Of a DNA stretch of 64,000 nt, positions 28,245 through 40,500 are shown in pieces. The position numbers were made by a program, and so were the translations under genes. The first letter of the stretch is position 1. Each line of letters begins with the position of its first letter. The stretch covers positions 6,385,077 through 6,449,076 of the forward strand of contig CM018035.1 of assembly GCA_008638375.1 (NCBI GenBank), written 5' to 3'. The notes beneath the pieces are model-generated. The model worked only from the letters and a program-made list of their open reading frames with translations. It was not told the DNA's origin and did no database searches. The stretch is from Nyssa sinensis (lineage: Eukaryota; Streptophyta; Magnoliopsida; Cornales; Nyssaceae).

Positions 28245-28330
28245 TGCCCTTAAAATTTAGTGCTCAAAACTAGAAAGTGATGAAAAGGTGCCCTTTTAAA
28301 TTCAGTGCTTAAACAAAGAAACTGATGTCC
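28011..28330. repeat. GA-rich minisatellite upstream of ASR3
   Basis: Three units start near 28011, 28084 and 28161. Each contains CTCTTAA(T/C)T and TTTTAAGGCTGAAATAAT and ends in a (TG)n(AG)n or (AG)n tract; the last (AG)n runs to 28240. A separate direct repeat based on GTGCCCTT follows at about 28244 and 28289. The block ends about 250 bases before the ASR3 ATG, in its promoter or leader. Confidence 0.85.
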
Positions 28331-28580
28331 TTGTTTGGAGAGTGAATTGGTAATGGGGATTGGGGAGGTTGGGGTTCCCTTTATGGTAGATTACATATGG
28401 CACAAATATAAGACAATTGACCCTTGAAGAAAGAACATAAGAGATTAGGCTCCAATCCATACCCACCCAAAAACACTTGAATCCCCATTCTTTGTGCAAT
28501 TGAAGTTTAAACATATCTTTGTCCAAAACAACATTTAGCGTCAGATTGTCAAGTAGGGTGCTATAACAGTTTGTGTGTTG

Positions 28581-31500
28581 ATGGTGCCAGAACCAAATGA
28601 CATGCATGAAAATGTTAGTTCTCCAACTAAAGGAGTTGAGGGGCAGCAAGTGCCTAATGAAGGCACTGATGATAGAAGTAGAATGCCAAGGCACCCTCGA
28701 TGGACCAGACAGGAAACACTGGTACTCATAGAAGGAAAGAAGGTTGCAGAGAACCGCAGTGGAAGGAGTCGTAAATGTGGTTCAGTGTTTGGGTCAGACC
28801 AGCTTGAACCCAAATGGGACTCTGTCTCATCGTACTGCAAACAGCGTGGCGTGAATAGAGGACCAGTCCAGTGCCGGAAACGTTGGAGTAATCTTGTTGG
28901 TGACTTCAAGAAAATCAAGACATGGGAGTCACAGATAAAAGAAGAGGCTGAATCATTCTGGATGATGAGGAACGATTTGAAGAGAGAGAAGAAACTGCCT
29001 GGTTTCTTTGATAGAGAAGTCTACGATGTATTGGATGGGAGGGCATACACTGCAGCAGCATTTCCACTAGCACTGGTTGCAGTAACAGCAGATGTGAAAG
29101 ATGGTGATGGGGTGGAAGCAGTGGCAGAAGAGGAGGATGAGGCGGAAGAGGAGGAGGCTGACGGAGTATTTGACAGCAGTCAACATGCTGCATCAAAGGA
29201 TGGCCTATCTTCAGATTTTGAACAGTTGGCACAGGAAGAGATTGGCAAGAGCCCGAGGAAGGAAATGGTTCCTAAAAATAGTCCAACAATGACAGTTCCT
29301 GCTCCAATGCCTATTTCAGGTAATTTATATTGAAATTTCTACTTAGTACTAAACCATACTCTCTGTTCTCACCCTGGATTACACACACTTGATTGTGTTT
29401 TTCTCCAATTAATCTCAGAAAATAATTTTGTGGGAGCTTATTTTAGGTTTTGGCTTACCCAGGTTTTCTCCTTTTTATTTTTTAATTTTTTTCTGGGATT
29501 TGTAGAGATGGGTTTTGTTTAAGAAAATTTTTGGACTGTTGTTTGCTTTATAACTCCAACTCAATGTTAATGTGGAAATTGTGCCTATTTTCAACAAATT
29601 TAAGAAGCTAATCTTTTTCTTTTGATTAGCAGACAAGCAACATCAACCATTCTACCAGGCGTACTCCAATAAAGGTAAGTCAATCCACATGTATATGATA
29701 ATCTTTAGCTCATTCTCCGCAGGCCCTAAATTCCAGAAACATCAAGGGCTGCAGACTTCAACTTTGATTATTCATGAATCTCATCTCTGGTGGTATTGTT
29801 AAGTGTAGGTTCTCAAATAAAGTGCTGATTGCACTGCAAACAAACTCATTTCCCTGCTGAGAATAATGAATTTTTCGATATTTGGGTGACACACGCACAG
29901 TTCCTAATTTCTTCTCTTCTATTGTTGTAATTGAATAATATTTTGCTAACCCAATTTGCTTGTTGCAATTCTCAGATATTAGATTGTCAGTTTTTTTTTT
30001 TATTTCTTGGTGGGTATCTTGGGTTGTCAATGAGAGTTTCTGACTGAAAAGTAGAGTATGTTTCAGAAAATTATATCATTTACATCCTGTTTCAAGGTTA
30101 GTTTTTCTGGACCCCTCTAGTGAAATTAGAGAGCAGCTTCATCTGTCAAGAGAATTCATATCGTCAACTAATTTTTGTCCCCTTAATAAGATCATACAGC
30201 TAGGGCTCTGCTATACTACAAATATTGAAACAGCCAGTTCTCTCTCTTCACTCTAAGATCTTTCTAGTCTAAAGATTTCAACCCATAATTACATCCTGAC
30301 TAAGCTACACAAAAATCACATCTACTTGATCACTTCTGTTTGTTAAATGACCAAGGGGTAGGCTAAAAATTGGGACCTCATGAATAGCCCAACTCCCCAC
30401 GATCTATTTCTTAATAACCTATGAAGCACGGACACTTTATTTTGCCTCACATATCTATGTTGGACACGCTTGGACAATCAAAAAATGATTGTTTTCGAAC
30501 ATGTCCCGGAGACGTTTTTGGTTTTTTATTTTATTTTTTTGGTCTTTTTTTACTTTTATTTTTCCCTTTTTTTCTCCTCTTCTTCTCTACAATTTTTTTT
30601 TATACACAAACACAAATATATATATATATATAGTAATTAATAAATTTGTTTTAAAATTTGAATCATGAATGTTAATTATTAAATGAAATTCTTAAATTTT
30701 TTTTTAATGACTTTTTATTTTAATATATTAATAATATTTATGTGATTTGTGTATTTTTTTACCAATTTTGATTGAAATAATATTAAAATTTTATTATATA
30801 ATCATATAAAAAATATAAACATATATATATATATTTAACGTGTCATTAACGTATCCGTGTCCTACTTTTTTAAAAATGTTGTGTCCGTGTCGTGTCGTAT
30901 CTATATCCCCATGTCCATTTTCATGCATCTTAGCTAACAACAATAGAAGAAGATCGAGGAACAAGATCTATAAAGTTCAACCCTGTATTCCATTAGGTTC
31001 AATCCTTTTCATTTTTTCGGATTCTTTTGAGTAATAAAGAAAAACAAAGGAATAACAAAAAGAAAAGTTTGTTTCCAATTTAGCATTCCCAGTGGAAATG
31101 TACCACGCTCTAGATTGTGTGATTTTGAATGTATTCCATTAGGTTCAATCCTTTCGTTTTTTGGATTCTTTTGAGTAATAAAGAAAAACAAAGGAATAAC
31201 AAGAAGATTCGTTTCCAATTTAGCATTCCCAGTGGAAATGTACCACGCTCTAGATTGTGTGATTTTGAATTGCAGATTGCTGGGGAGCTAGCATGTTGCA
31301 GTAAACCTGGTTATACATGACATTATAGAAGTTTGATTCAATTGCTTTGCTATCTGATGGTTAATCTGTCATTCATGAACAAGAATGACCAAAAACAATT
31401 TTGAGTACCTAAGTTTTGTTTTGCTCTATATCCTGCAGGTACAACAAAAGAAAAACAACCAGGCTCAAATTTCTGGAGAGGATCTATGTCTCAAGAAGGG

Positions 31501-31725
31501 TGGAAGAGGAGACGGTTGTCATCAGATGGATGTAGAGACACCAATCTGGAGGACCGGTTGATCAAAGTTCTAGAGAGGAATAGTGACATGCTGAGTGCGC
31601 AACTTGAAGCTCACAACATGAATTGTCAATTAGATAGAGATCAGCATAAGGACCATAATGAGACCTTAGTTGCTGCTCTTAGTAAGATTACAGATGCACT
31701 AGTGAGAATTGCCGATAGGTTGTAA
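28581..31725 (+). CDS. ASR3: Trihelix (SANT/Myb-like) transcription factor, ASR3-like
   Basis: In Arabidopsis, ASR3 is a trihelix repressor that damps pattern-triggered immune gene expression downstream of MPK4. The same role here is inference. Exons: 28581-29319, 29630-29674 and 31439-31725, all with phase-1 junctions, giving 356 aa. The trihelix spans about residues 39-135: PRWTRQETLVLIEGKKVAEN, PKWDSVSSYCKQRGVNRGPV, QCRKRWSNLVGDFKKIKTWE, with the fourth helix reaching FWMMRNDLKREKKLPGFF. A Glu/Asp-rich stretch lies near 180-200. A basic GWKRRRLSS motif and a C-terminal helical segment (ERNSDMLSAQLEAHNMNCQL ... ALSKITDALVRIADRL) match the family's oligomerisation end. The first in-frame ATG after the upstream stop at 28554 is 28581; near-cognate GTG/TTG codons precede it. 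The exon 2 acceptor is a tandem TAGCAG (NAGNAG), so a 353-aa form is possible. Intron 2 (1.8 kb) holds a MITE and a duplication. Confidence 0.93.
30420..30933. mobile_element. MULE-like MITE, copy A, in ASR3 intron 2
   Basis: The left end reads TATGAAGCACGGACAC and the right end GTCCATTTTCATGCATCTTAG, degenerate inverted ends of the better-preserved copy at 58802-59169. The interior matches that copy over a long stretch (TTTGTGTATTTTT, ATCATATAAAAAATATAAA, TGTGTCCGTGTCGTGTCGT). Possible 9-bp flanks are TTAATAACC and CTAACAACA (6 of 9 identical). It is about 514 bp with no transposase frame, so non-autonomous. Confidence 0.72.
30985..31270. repeat. ~146-bp tandem duplication in ASR3 intron 2
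   Basis: GTATTCCATTAGGTTCAATC starts at 30985 and at 31131. The two units are almost identical to their ends at 31130 and 31270 (both ending GTGTGATTTTGAAT), apart from a few small indels (146 versus 140 bases). High identity suggests a recent duplication. It ends about 170 bases before the exon 3 acceptor. Confidence 0.92.
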
Positions 31726-32533
31726 GGCCATGGAGATATTTAAGATCCTCATAGAGCTCCCTGCATTGTATCCTAGTATTTGGGATTTGCATATCAAAGT
31801 TTAAATCAACCCCAGCCTTGTAATCAGTTTTTCTTTCAAATTGGTGATCAAGGTGAAATTCCTTTCCCAATCTTTCTACCAATCCCCCCAACCCCCCCCC
31901 CCCCCCACCCAAAAAAAAAAAAAAATCCATTTTTTATGTCTTCCATCTTTCAACATTTTCTCGTTCACTAAATAACATCATATATCTTCTTTTTTTGTCC
32001 TACTATGAGATATTGAGATTCTATGGAATCTTGATATTTAACGAATCAGTTTTTATTTACAAGCACTGATAAACTGATTAAAGTAAATACTATCTAAACC
32101 TCAGACATGGGAGTATTTGGTCATAGACTGGGTCCACATCCCTCCATTTCAGAATAAAATATCAGATACTATATAATACTTGGTATATTGAATTCTAGCT
32201 AATCAAAATGAAATAGTATTTGCTTTGTGAATCCCATGTCATTTACAGACAAAATAAGCATGAAACGCAACACACACACACACACAGCAACGGTCCTAAT
32301 GAATTGATGTAGTTAATGCTTCAGATGAATGAACAACAAAATTCTGCCAAGATGTCACAAATAGTTGGATACATGATCATCTAATGTACATCGTATGGTT
32401 TCAGATATACATGCAGAGAAAGATAACATTTAAGGAAAATTTAGGGCTCTAAAAAACATTTAGAAATTTCCTAAATTCTAACGACTGGAAAAGAAGAATA
32501 TAGAAAAAAATCAAATCTGACCTCTCTTCTATG
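31726..32533. other. Convergent 3' region between ASR3 and CHLM
   Basis: These 808 bases between the two stop codons should contain both 3' UTRs. Visible are a C15 run followed by poly-A (31892-31925) and a (CA)n tract near 32268-32286. No coding sequence seen. Confidence 0.7.
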
Positions 32534-34855
32534 CTAAGCAGGGACAGCCTCAACAAGCTTTGCAAAGTAAAATTGAGTGGTAATTAGGCCTTTCTTCCTT
32601 ATTCTCCATCCAACCTTTTGTAATGCCCTCTCCACATCAGCCTCGGCATGCAGATATGCCCTCGTTGCCTTTGAAGGCCCAGGGAACAACTCTCCTACCC
32701 TCTTCAACAGATCATAATAAAATGTCTTGGGGGCAAAGCTCAGAATCAATCGATTCTCAGCCAAAGAAGCAAGATGAGCAATCATCGCATCTGCCTTACT
32801 TTGTGGATAATGTATCAAAACATCTAAACAGACCACCGTGTCATACTTCCCATCTAAGCTCTCTAAATCATTTACTTCAAATTTTGGCATCACCGGTGCT
32901 GGCGAGAGCTCATTCTTGCTTGTAAAAAGCTCTTCTTTTGCCTGCATGAAATTCAAACTCAATTTTAGTTCACAACTTTTGACAAAAAATTTAAATGAAT
33001 AACTAAAGAATAAAAAACATTAGAAATCAGGAATATCTAATTGCTCAAAATGTAAGGTGCTCTCTACCAACTGAACAGTTTGTATAGCTTGACTATTTGC
33101 ATCATCCTCTTTGAATAATAAAATATTGTAATGCATTGCTCGGATAATTGCATCATCTACTTTGAACAAAGGTTTACTAGCACCAGAAGCTTGAAACTCC
33201 TAATTGTCAGTGGTGTTATTAAGATTCATGTGTCAGACACGAGAAGAGAGGGGGGGGGGGGGGGAACTAGTGCCCTTCAATGTTGCAACATTTTTTTTCG
33301 CAGCTAATATGATGTTATCTCACAAATAGTATTAGCGTATGAAAATAAAAGGTTGTTACCGGAAAAATTGTTTTCTTTCCTTCGTCCCAACCCATGCTCT
33401 GAATGAGTCACACAATACACCCTAGTACATGATCCTTAATGCTGAGGGCATCACCGAAGAGCAGGGGATTTCGTGACATTTTTATTATAAGTAATATTTA
33501 ATGACATTTTTTATTGGCTGTCTTGTATTTCCAATTAGCTATTTAAGGTCAATTATGATCCTCAGCAGCAACAAGGTGCTCCCAAGCAACCCTGGGGACC
33601 CAATAGAGCTCACTACCTGCCATTACCGATTACCCATTCCTACCCTATTCTCCATCCCTCTGACCTGGAAAGCCATTTCTCTGCCCAGAGATAAAGCACT
33701 GCCGGTTCCCCAAATCCCTGAATGGATTGGATTGCTTCTGCCAACAAAATGAATGTGGAGCCCATTCTGAATGCACCAAAGGCATCAGCTCAAAGTAGGA
33801 ACTGCCCTGATGCGAGTTGCACAAAGAACCCTTTTCTTTTCTAGTATAAGGAAAGCTAATTTTATAAAAAGTGCCAAATAGGGGGTGCAACCGGATGTAT
33901 ACGGAGAGTGTACAGTTAAAACACTAAATAAACTCTTCCGATGACTATAAACAAATCTGCGGACGTGTGAATTCCTTCACTGAGCCAAAAAAAAAAAAAA
34001 GGAACAAAAAACAAAACTCAAGTTATATAAGATAATAAATTTTCCTTTCCAATAGTTTAAAGAGAATAGATAAATCTCAGTTCATTGTGAAGCACACTGT
34101 AATGGGAGATAGGCAAAGCATGCCTGATGCCTGTGTTCAAATTTCTCACCAAAATAGCCAGCAATTCACATTTCTAGCAAAGAAATCGATTCAATTAAAA
34201 AAAATTAACATGCATTAGCACCATAAAGGAAATTTCTGAATATAAATATGTTCAAAACCGTTAAATTAGCTATAATGACAGTTAAGTCCATTTTCACCTG
34301 TTTCTCAGCTTCAGCAACCATTGCAGCTGATATATCACTCGCCGAGACAATGGCCCCTTCTTTCGCGAGCGGAATCGAGAGACAACCCGTGCCGCAGCCC
34401 GCGTCACAGACAGTGACACCTTGGAGAGGGCCTTCGTCAGTCAACATCTTCATTACATTTTCTACAGTCTTCGAGTGCCCAATTCGTATATCGAGCTGTA
34501 CTTTATTGACATCATCGGTCTCTCCGTATATCTTCCTCCATCTCTGGAATCCAGAGTTGTTGAAGTACTCCTTCACGACCTCCTTGTCGCCGCCGCCAAC
34601 CTCCTCCGCCTGGAGCTGGCGGCGCTTCTCGGGGTCGGCGAGGGACAGCACGGCAGCAAGGGCGGCAACGGAACCACCGCCGATTACAGCGAGTGTTGTG
34701 CCGTCGGAAATGTCGGTGGCGGTGGATAGTGGTGGAATGGCAGCGACGGTTAGGGGTTTTCTATTTGTTTTGTTCAACTTTGGGGGCAATTTACGGTTAA
34801 GGTTTGGCTTAGTGTGGAACCAAACATGAGAGAACAGGGCCGATGAGAACGCCAT
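32534..34855 (-). CDS. CHLM: Magnesium-protoporphyrin IX O-methyltransferase, chloroplastic
   Basis: CHLM transfers a methyl group from S-adenosylmethionine to Mg-protoporphyrin IX, giving its monomethyl ester, in chlorophyll synthesis at plastid membranes. Two exons on the complement: 34855-34298 and 32941-32534, joined in phase 0 after ...VAEAEKQ, giving 321 aa, the usual plant length. Residues 1-40 look like a transit peptide (Ser- and Lys-rich, few acids). A hydrophobic patch follows (about 53-72, TTLAVIGGGSVAALAAVL). The catalytic part includes YFNNSGFQRWRKIYGETDDV (about 97-116), the SAM-binding motif VTVCDAGCGTGCLSIPLA (147-164) and the motif II-like ASDIS (172-176). Exon 2 continues the Rossmann fold (DTVVCLDVLIHYPQ; NRLILSFAPKTFYYDLLKRV) and closes with TTQFYFAKLVEAVPA. 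Both splice sites are canonical. The 1.36-kb intron holds a G15 run (33250-33264). It is head-to-head with the mannosidase gene 2.7 kb away and convergent with ASR3. No defects seen. Confidence 0.97.
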
Positions 34856-37540
34856 TTCTCTCTCCGGCCGGCGAAGAAATAGCCAATAATATACGTCTAA
34901 CCGAATAGTTGATAATGTAATCCAGGATAAGGATAGGACTCGTCACCTTTCATTCTCGTGGGACCCGGTACTTCTAGGGTGCGTTTGGTTACAGTAGTTT
35001 GGTTGTCTGTTTGGCAGGAGTCTTTCGTATTCAGGGACAAAAACATTACTGGATTAACACTATTCCTTGCTGGTTTTAGGAATTGTCACGGGCGGTTGCT
35101 TTTTTCCTAATCCCTATGTTTATATTTTGTATTTCAAATTTAAATATATTTTTGTCATGTTTATAAGTATTTTATACCTATTCTATTAAAAAAGAAAAAA
35201 TGTCGGTAGAATAAGTCAATTTATCATCTCTAACACGTGAAGAAGGTGTTGATGGGCATCATCTTTACTCAATTTCTTTTAATATTAAATTAGAACAATT
35301 GATCTAACTTGTATTAAAAGGCTTTTAAACAATCAAAACTAAATTACACAATCCCAATTATAATTTTGATTGCCTGCTACTAAGACCTTCAACGTGTGTC
35401 GTTGTTTCTTACCCGAGCATTTATTAATTTTTGTTGTACATAATCATACCTCTTTAATAGATTTTATTATGTTATTTCCTATATGTGTTACTCTTATCAT
35501 TTTATAAATATGTTAATTTTTAAATATATATTTTCACTTTTCTATTCTACTTTTTATTATTATTTTTTTTATCTTCTACTAATATGACCTTCAATATAAA
35601 TTTATGTCGTTATTTGTTACTAGAGTATTTATTAATTTTTGTTGTACATTATCGTACCTTTTTAATCGATTTTCTCGTGTTATTTCTTATATATGTTATT
35701 CTCGTTATTTTTCAAATATATTTATTTTTAATTATATATTTTTTCTCATCTTGGCATACATTTATCTTACTGTCATCATTCTGTCACGTTCAGTATATTA
35801 GCATATTATTTCAATAAATAAACAGATAATTTTTTTCTATTTTTTTAATATTGATTCCAGCATTCTATTTTTACTGATATTTATTAGATCTCATTTTAAA
35901 TAAAAAGGAAAAAAGAGAGAGAACAATTTAAAAAGAAAAAAAGAGAGAATAACATTAATTATGATAAAATAAATAAAATATAAGGATACATAATTCCTCA
36001 TATATTTTTTGATAATTAAAGATAAAGAAGAAAGAAGAAAAGAGTATTAGCTCATGACCTTGTCTGGAAAAAGATAAAAATATTAACAAATTAGTAAAAT
36101 ATTTTATCATGAGAATAAAGAAATAAAATAAAAACTTAATTGTTTTAAATAACAAGGCCTATTATTCCGTTGCAAAAAGTAATGAATAATGAGTTATATT
36201 AATAAACTGTTATTTAGTGGTCTCAAGAATAAGACTGAGGTGTCACATTCAAAAGAATACACATGCGACACTTTATCTTACCGTAAAGTAGTGACGAGTT
36301 CTAAATCGAAGAGAACAAACTTTACTCTTAACAAGATCATAAATTTTAAAATTAAATAGATATAAAATTCCAAAATTAAATAGATATACAATTTTAATAT
36401 TAATTAATACTGTTTGAAATAAGTAGTTAAATTTATTAATATAAATAAATTTATAAATTAGACAATCAATCCAACTAAAGAAAAGTAACATAAAAATAAT
36501 TAGACTATATAAATAAATAAATAAATAAAGTAACAAAGTCATACTAATGTGTGAAAATTTAAATTTAAAGGGACAAAAACATAAATCAAAATAATATATT
36601 TGATAAACTTTAAAAAATATATAAAAAAGTTTGTAATTAAAAAAATTAAAAAGCAATTGACATTTCTAAACTGATGCTAACTTTGTCCACATAGATAAGA
36701 CCATAGTGGAGGGACAATATAATATATATAAGTATATTTTTTGAATAACGTTATATATTTTAAAATTGTATCTTAAATAATATTAAATTAACATATTTTT
36801 GAATTATTAAAAATACTTTAATTATGTAATAAATATAATTATGTTATATTAATACCATGAAATACAATTTTGAGAAGATAAACATTTTTCATATTTTTTC
36901 CACATTAATTCGTTGTTGCCACGGTGGTGATGACTCGGCGATGGTGGCCGCTTTTGAGTAATTTATTATTTGGAGTTGGGGACAAACTTTAAACCCATAT
37001 CAAACCCATGGCTTGTTACGGAAAGCCGTGGATACCCATGCTTCCAACCACGCGCCACTAAAAAACGACCACCTTGGTTCAATTAAAAACTCCGCACTCA
37101 TTTGTAACGCCAGGGCTAGAGAGGTTTTACGCCAACACGTGGTGGCTAGTGATTGGCGAACAGCCCATAAGATTCCGGCGTATTTCTCGAAACTATTTTT
37201 CAAACCTTTGGGTAATGTGGATAAGCTCACAGTGATGGAGTAACATATACTTTGTCTGTATTCAGGTCAATCAACTTCTAGTCTTCTACACAGCAACAAC
37301 AAATCAAAGAATCAATTCGGACGATCTGTTCACAGACGATTGCTATCAAACCCAACACCACACTTGACACTTGACACCAAAAACCCTAGCTCTTTCTAAA
37401 TTGAAACTTGGTAGTCAGCCAAAAAGTGATTTGAGACAGAAATGTGGGTCTTCATCGGATTCCACGCTTAGCTCAAATCGTTTTCAAAGTGGTTCTATAT
37501 AATTTTCGAGCTTGAACTTCTCAATTCAACTGCAACATCC
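34856..37540. other. Divergent intergenic region, CHLM / alpha-mannosidase
   Basis: This holds the CHLM leader and promoter on the left and the mannosidase promoter on the right. The middle is AT-rich and includes a roughly 200-bp tandem duplication (35377-35750). The last ~400 bases are partly repeated upstream of the second mannosidase copy. A 76-codon frame at 37013-37240 (+) resembles nothing I know and probably is not a gene. Confidence 0.65.
35377..35750. repeat. ~199-bp tandem duplication, AT-rich
   Basis: CTACTAA(G)...GACCTTCAA starts at 35377 and 35576. Both units continue with GTATTTATT-like sequence, TTAATTTTTGTTGTACAT, CATACC/CGTACCT and TTATTTC(C/T)TATATGT. Divergence is moderate. 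Confidence 0.75.
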
Positions 37541-40500
37541 ATGGCGATAACCCTGATTTTTTTGATTTTATTGGCTGGAATTTTATGTGGGGAGACGAAG
37601 TATATGGTCTATAATACTTCGCAAAGCATTGTTCCTGGCAAGCTTAATGTTCATTTAGTTCCTCACACGCACGACGATGTTGGATGGTTGAAGACTGTTG
37701 ATCAATATTACGTTGGTTCCAACAACACAATTCAGGTCTCTCACCCTTTTCTTTATCTTATGCTTGTGGTTGATCGTCCGAGTTATTTCTTGTTAATTTG
37801 TTTTCCTTTTATGCAGGGGGCTTGTGTTCAAAATGTACTGGATTCATTGGTTCCAGCATTGTTGGCTGATAAAAATCGGAAATTCATTTACGTAGAACAG
37901 GCAACAATTTGTTTCCTTTTTTGCTTCTATTGTTAAATTTCTCATCGTTTCAATTAATGTACATTCATACAAAGATGTAACTGTGTATATTGGTATTACC
38001 TAATGAATTAATGATAGAAGGGGTTCTGCGTGATTATTCAGGCATTTTTCCAGCGTTGGTGGAGGGACCAGAGTGAGGCAGTTCAGAATACAGTCAAGCA
38101 GCTTATCAGTTCGGGTCAACTAGAGTTAATGTATTACTATTACATAATATAATCTCATTTTTATATTGAAAAAAAAAAAGCTTATATTCTCAATAATTTG
38201 ATGTTGGATTTCTGATTTCTTCCATTTTTGTAGCTTCAAATTTTTAACTTTATTATTATTTTTTAAGTAAAATAAATTCAATCAAAAGGCCCATGTACAT
38301 CAAGAATGTGAAAAAAATAAAAGCAGCAAACAGAAACACCAAACCTCCAACTCAACTAATTTCATCAACTTCATAGCACTCAAAAACTCCACAAAGACTC
38401 AACAGACAGTATAGTGCTGTACAATCCAAAAATAAAAGTATATAACGAATGTAAAAAGAACCCCTTTAACTCACTCATGAACTCCTTTTATTTTATTATT
38501 ATTTGCTTTAGTATTAATTGGTCAGCAGAAAGTGACCTTATTCATTTGGGTAATGGATTTTTCACTTCTGTGGTGCAGAAATGGGGGTATGTGCATGCAT
38601 GATGAGGCACCCCCACATTACATTGACATGATTGATCAGACAACACTTGGGCACCGGTTTATCAAAGAGGTGTTTAATGTGACTCCTAGAATTGGCTGGC
38701 AAATTGATCCATTTGGACATTCTGCAGTGCAGGCTTACCTGTTGGGGGCAGAGGTATAGCATTTTTGTTTTGCAAGTCCAGAACACATCTATTGATTCAT
38801 TATTTACACTGTCTTATCAACCATTCATAGATGATACTTGACCAACAGACTTAAAAAATGTTGATTGACCAACTAAAAACCTCCATGTGACATACATTTC
38901 TGCAAGTTAATTGAACTAAAGCTATTTTTTGAGTGTAGGTTGGATTTGACTCTCTTTTCTTTGGGCGTATTGACTACCAAGACAGAGCTAAGAGAAAAGA
39001 TGAGAAGAGTCTCGAGGTTGTTTGGCAGGGTTCTAAGAGTCTTGGTTCATCTGCTCAGGTACACAATGCAGAGTGGGTCACATTCGTTTCTGACATTGTA
39101 ATAGGAATGATAGAGTTATTTGTGAAGGATGGAATAATTATTATTATTTATTTAAAACATTTCTTAATTGCCCAATATTTGTTTCTTAGAAATAAATTCT
39201 CTCAATGAGTGTTTGATCTCTATAGATTTTTGCTGGTGCGTTTCCTGAGAATTATGAACCTCCAAGTGGTTTTTACTTTGAAGTTAATGATGATTCCCCC
39301 GTTGTCCAGGTAAGTCCTTGGTAATAGAATTTTGACGATCTCTTGGACATTTACTTGTGCACATGATGATGTTTATGTTTCTTTTATGAATTGAAGGATG
39401 ACATCAATTTGTTTGATTACAATGTCCAAGAGCGTGTCAACGATTTTGTAGCTGCTGCTTTATCACAGGTAATATGAGTGCAGTAGTTTACTTGTTACAT
39501 GTGCAAAGTTATTCTCCCTAGAGTTGGAATGCTTTCTATCAAATTATCCCTACATTTCTGATTTCAATAGGAAACATAAGTAGTTGTTGAGATAGCTGCT
39601 TGTATTTATTTTGACATGTTAATGAAAAGTTTTTCTTCTTCTATTAAAAAAGGAAGTCAGATAGCTACTGGTTCTTTATGAATGAATAATGTTTTATCTC
39701 AATAATGAGTTATCCCAAATGTGCAGTCACAAACATTAGACCATTCAAAATTAAAATGTTGATGGATAATACATTGGATTATGAATTTTAAAGAACTGTT
39801 CTGTTATAAGATGTAGAAAGTCATTTTCTTCTTCTGCCTTTTTGGTATTACAAGCCTGGATTAGCATGCTCATAAAAACACCCAAAATTTATTTTCAAGA
39901 ACAAAGTCAAGTCTGTTGAGGCTTACCAGCAATTTTGTCTATGTTTTCTCTTTCAGGCTAACATAACTCGCACGAATCATATAATGTGGACAATGGGGAC
40001 GGATTTCAAGTATCAATATGCTCACACATGGTTCCGGAATATGGACAAGCTAATTCATTATGTCAATCAAGTTAGTGTTCTTCAAATTCATTGTAATGTT
40101 TTTTATATGTAGCTGAAACTCTTTTCCGTTCAATTTGGCTGTCCCAGTACTGGTTAAGTTTGACTACCCCTATTTACCTGATAATGACGCCCATGTGTTG
40201 AGATGGTTCAAGAAGCTTGCTGAATAGCATTGTATTCCATACTTTATTGCCTCTTTTTATTCACAAGATTTTCCTCTGAAACATATTTGCTCATGATTTT
40301 TTGTCATCTTTCTTTAGTATCACATTATAATGCTTAAGTAGTATTCTCATTAATCTAAGAGTTTGTCTATGTATGCTTGTAGGATGGGCGTGTCAATGCA
40401 CTATATTCTACCCCATCTATTTACACTGATGCAAAATATGCAGCAAATAAGTCCTGGCCACTCAAGACTGATGACTTCTTTCCGTGAGTTCAAAATGTTG

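Noticed and set aside
28541..29232. Long minus-strand frames of 105-130 codons over ASR3 exon 1
   Set aside because: They are antisense shadows of the trihelix coding exon.
34248..34829. 193-codon plus-strand frame
   Set aside because: It is antisense to CHLM exon 1, whose own frame matches the family throughout.
37013..37240. 76-codon frames on both strands upstream of the mannosidase ATG
   Set aside because: This is the duplicated promoter region. The counterpart before copy 2 does not preserve the frame, so it is not coding.
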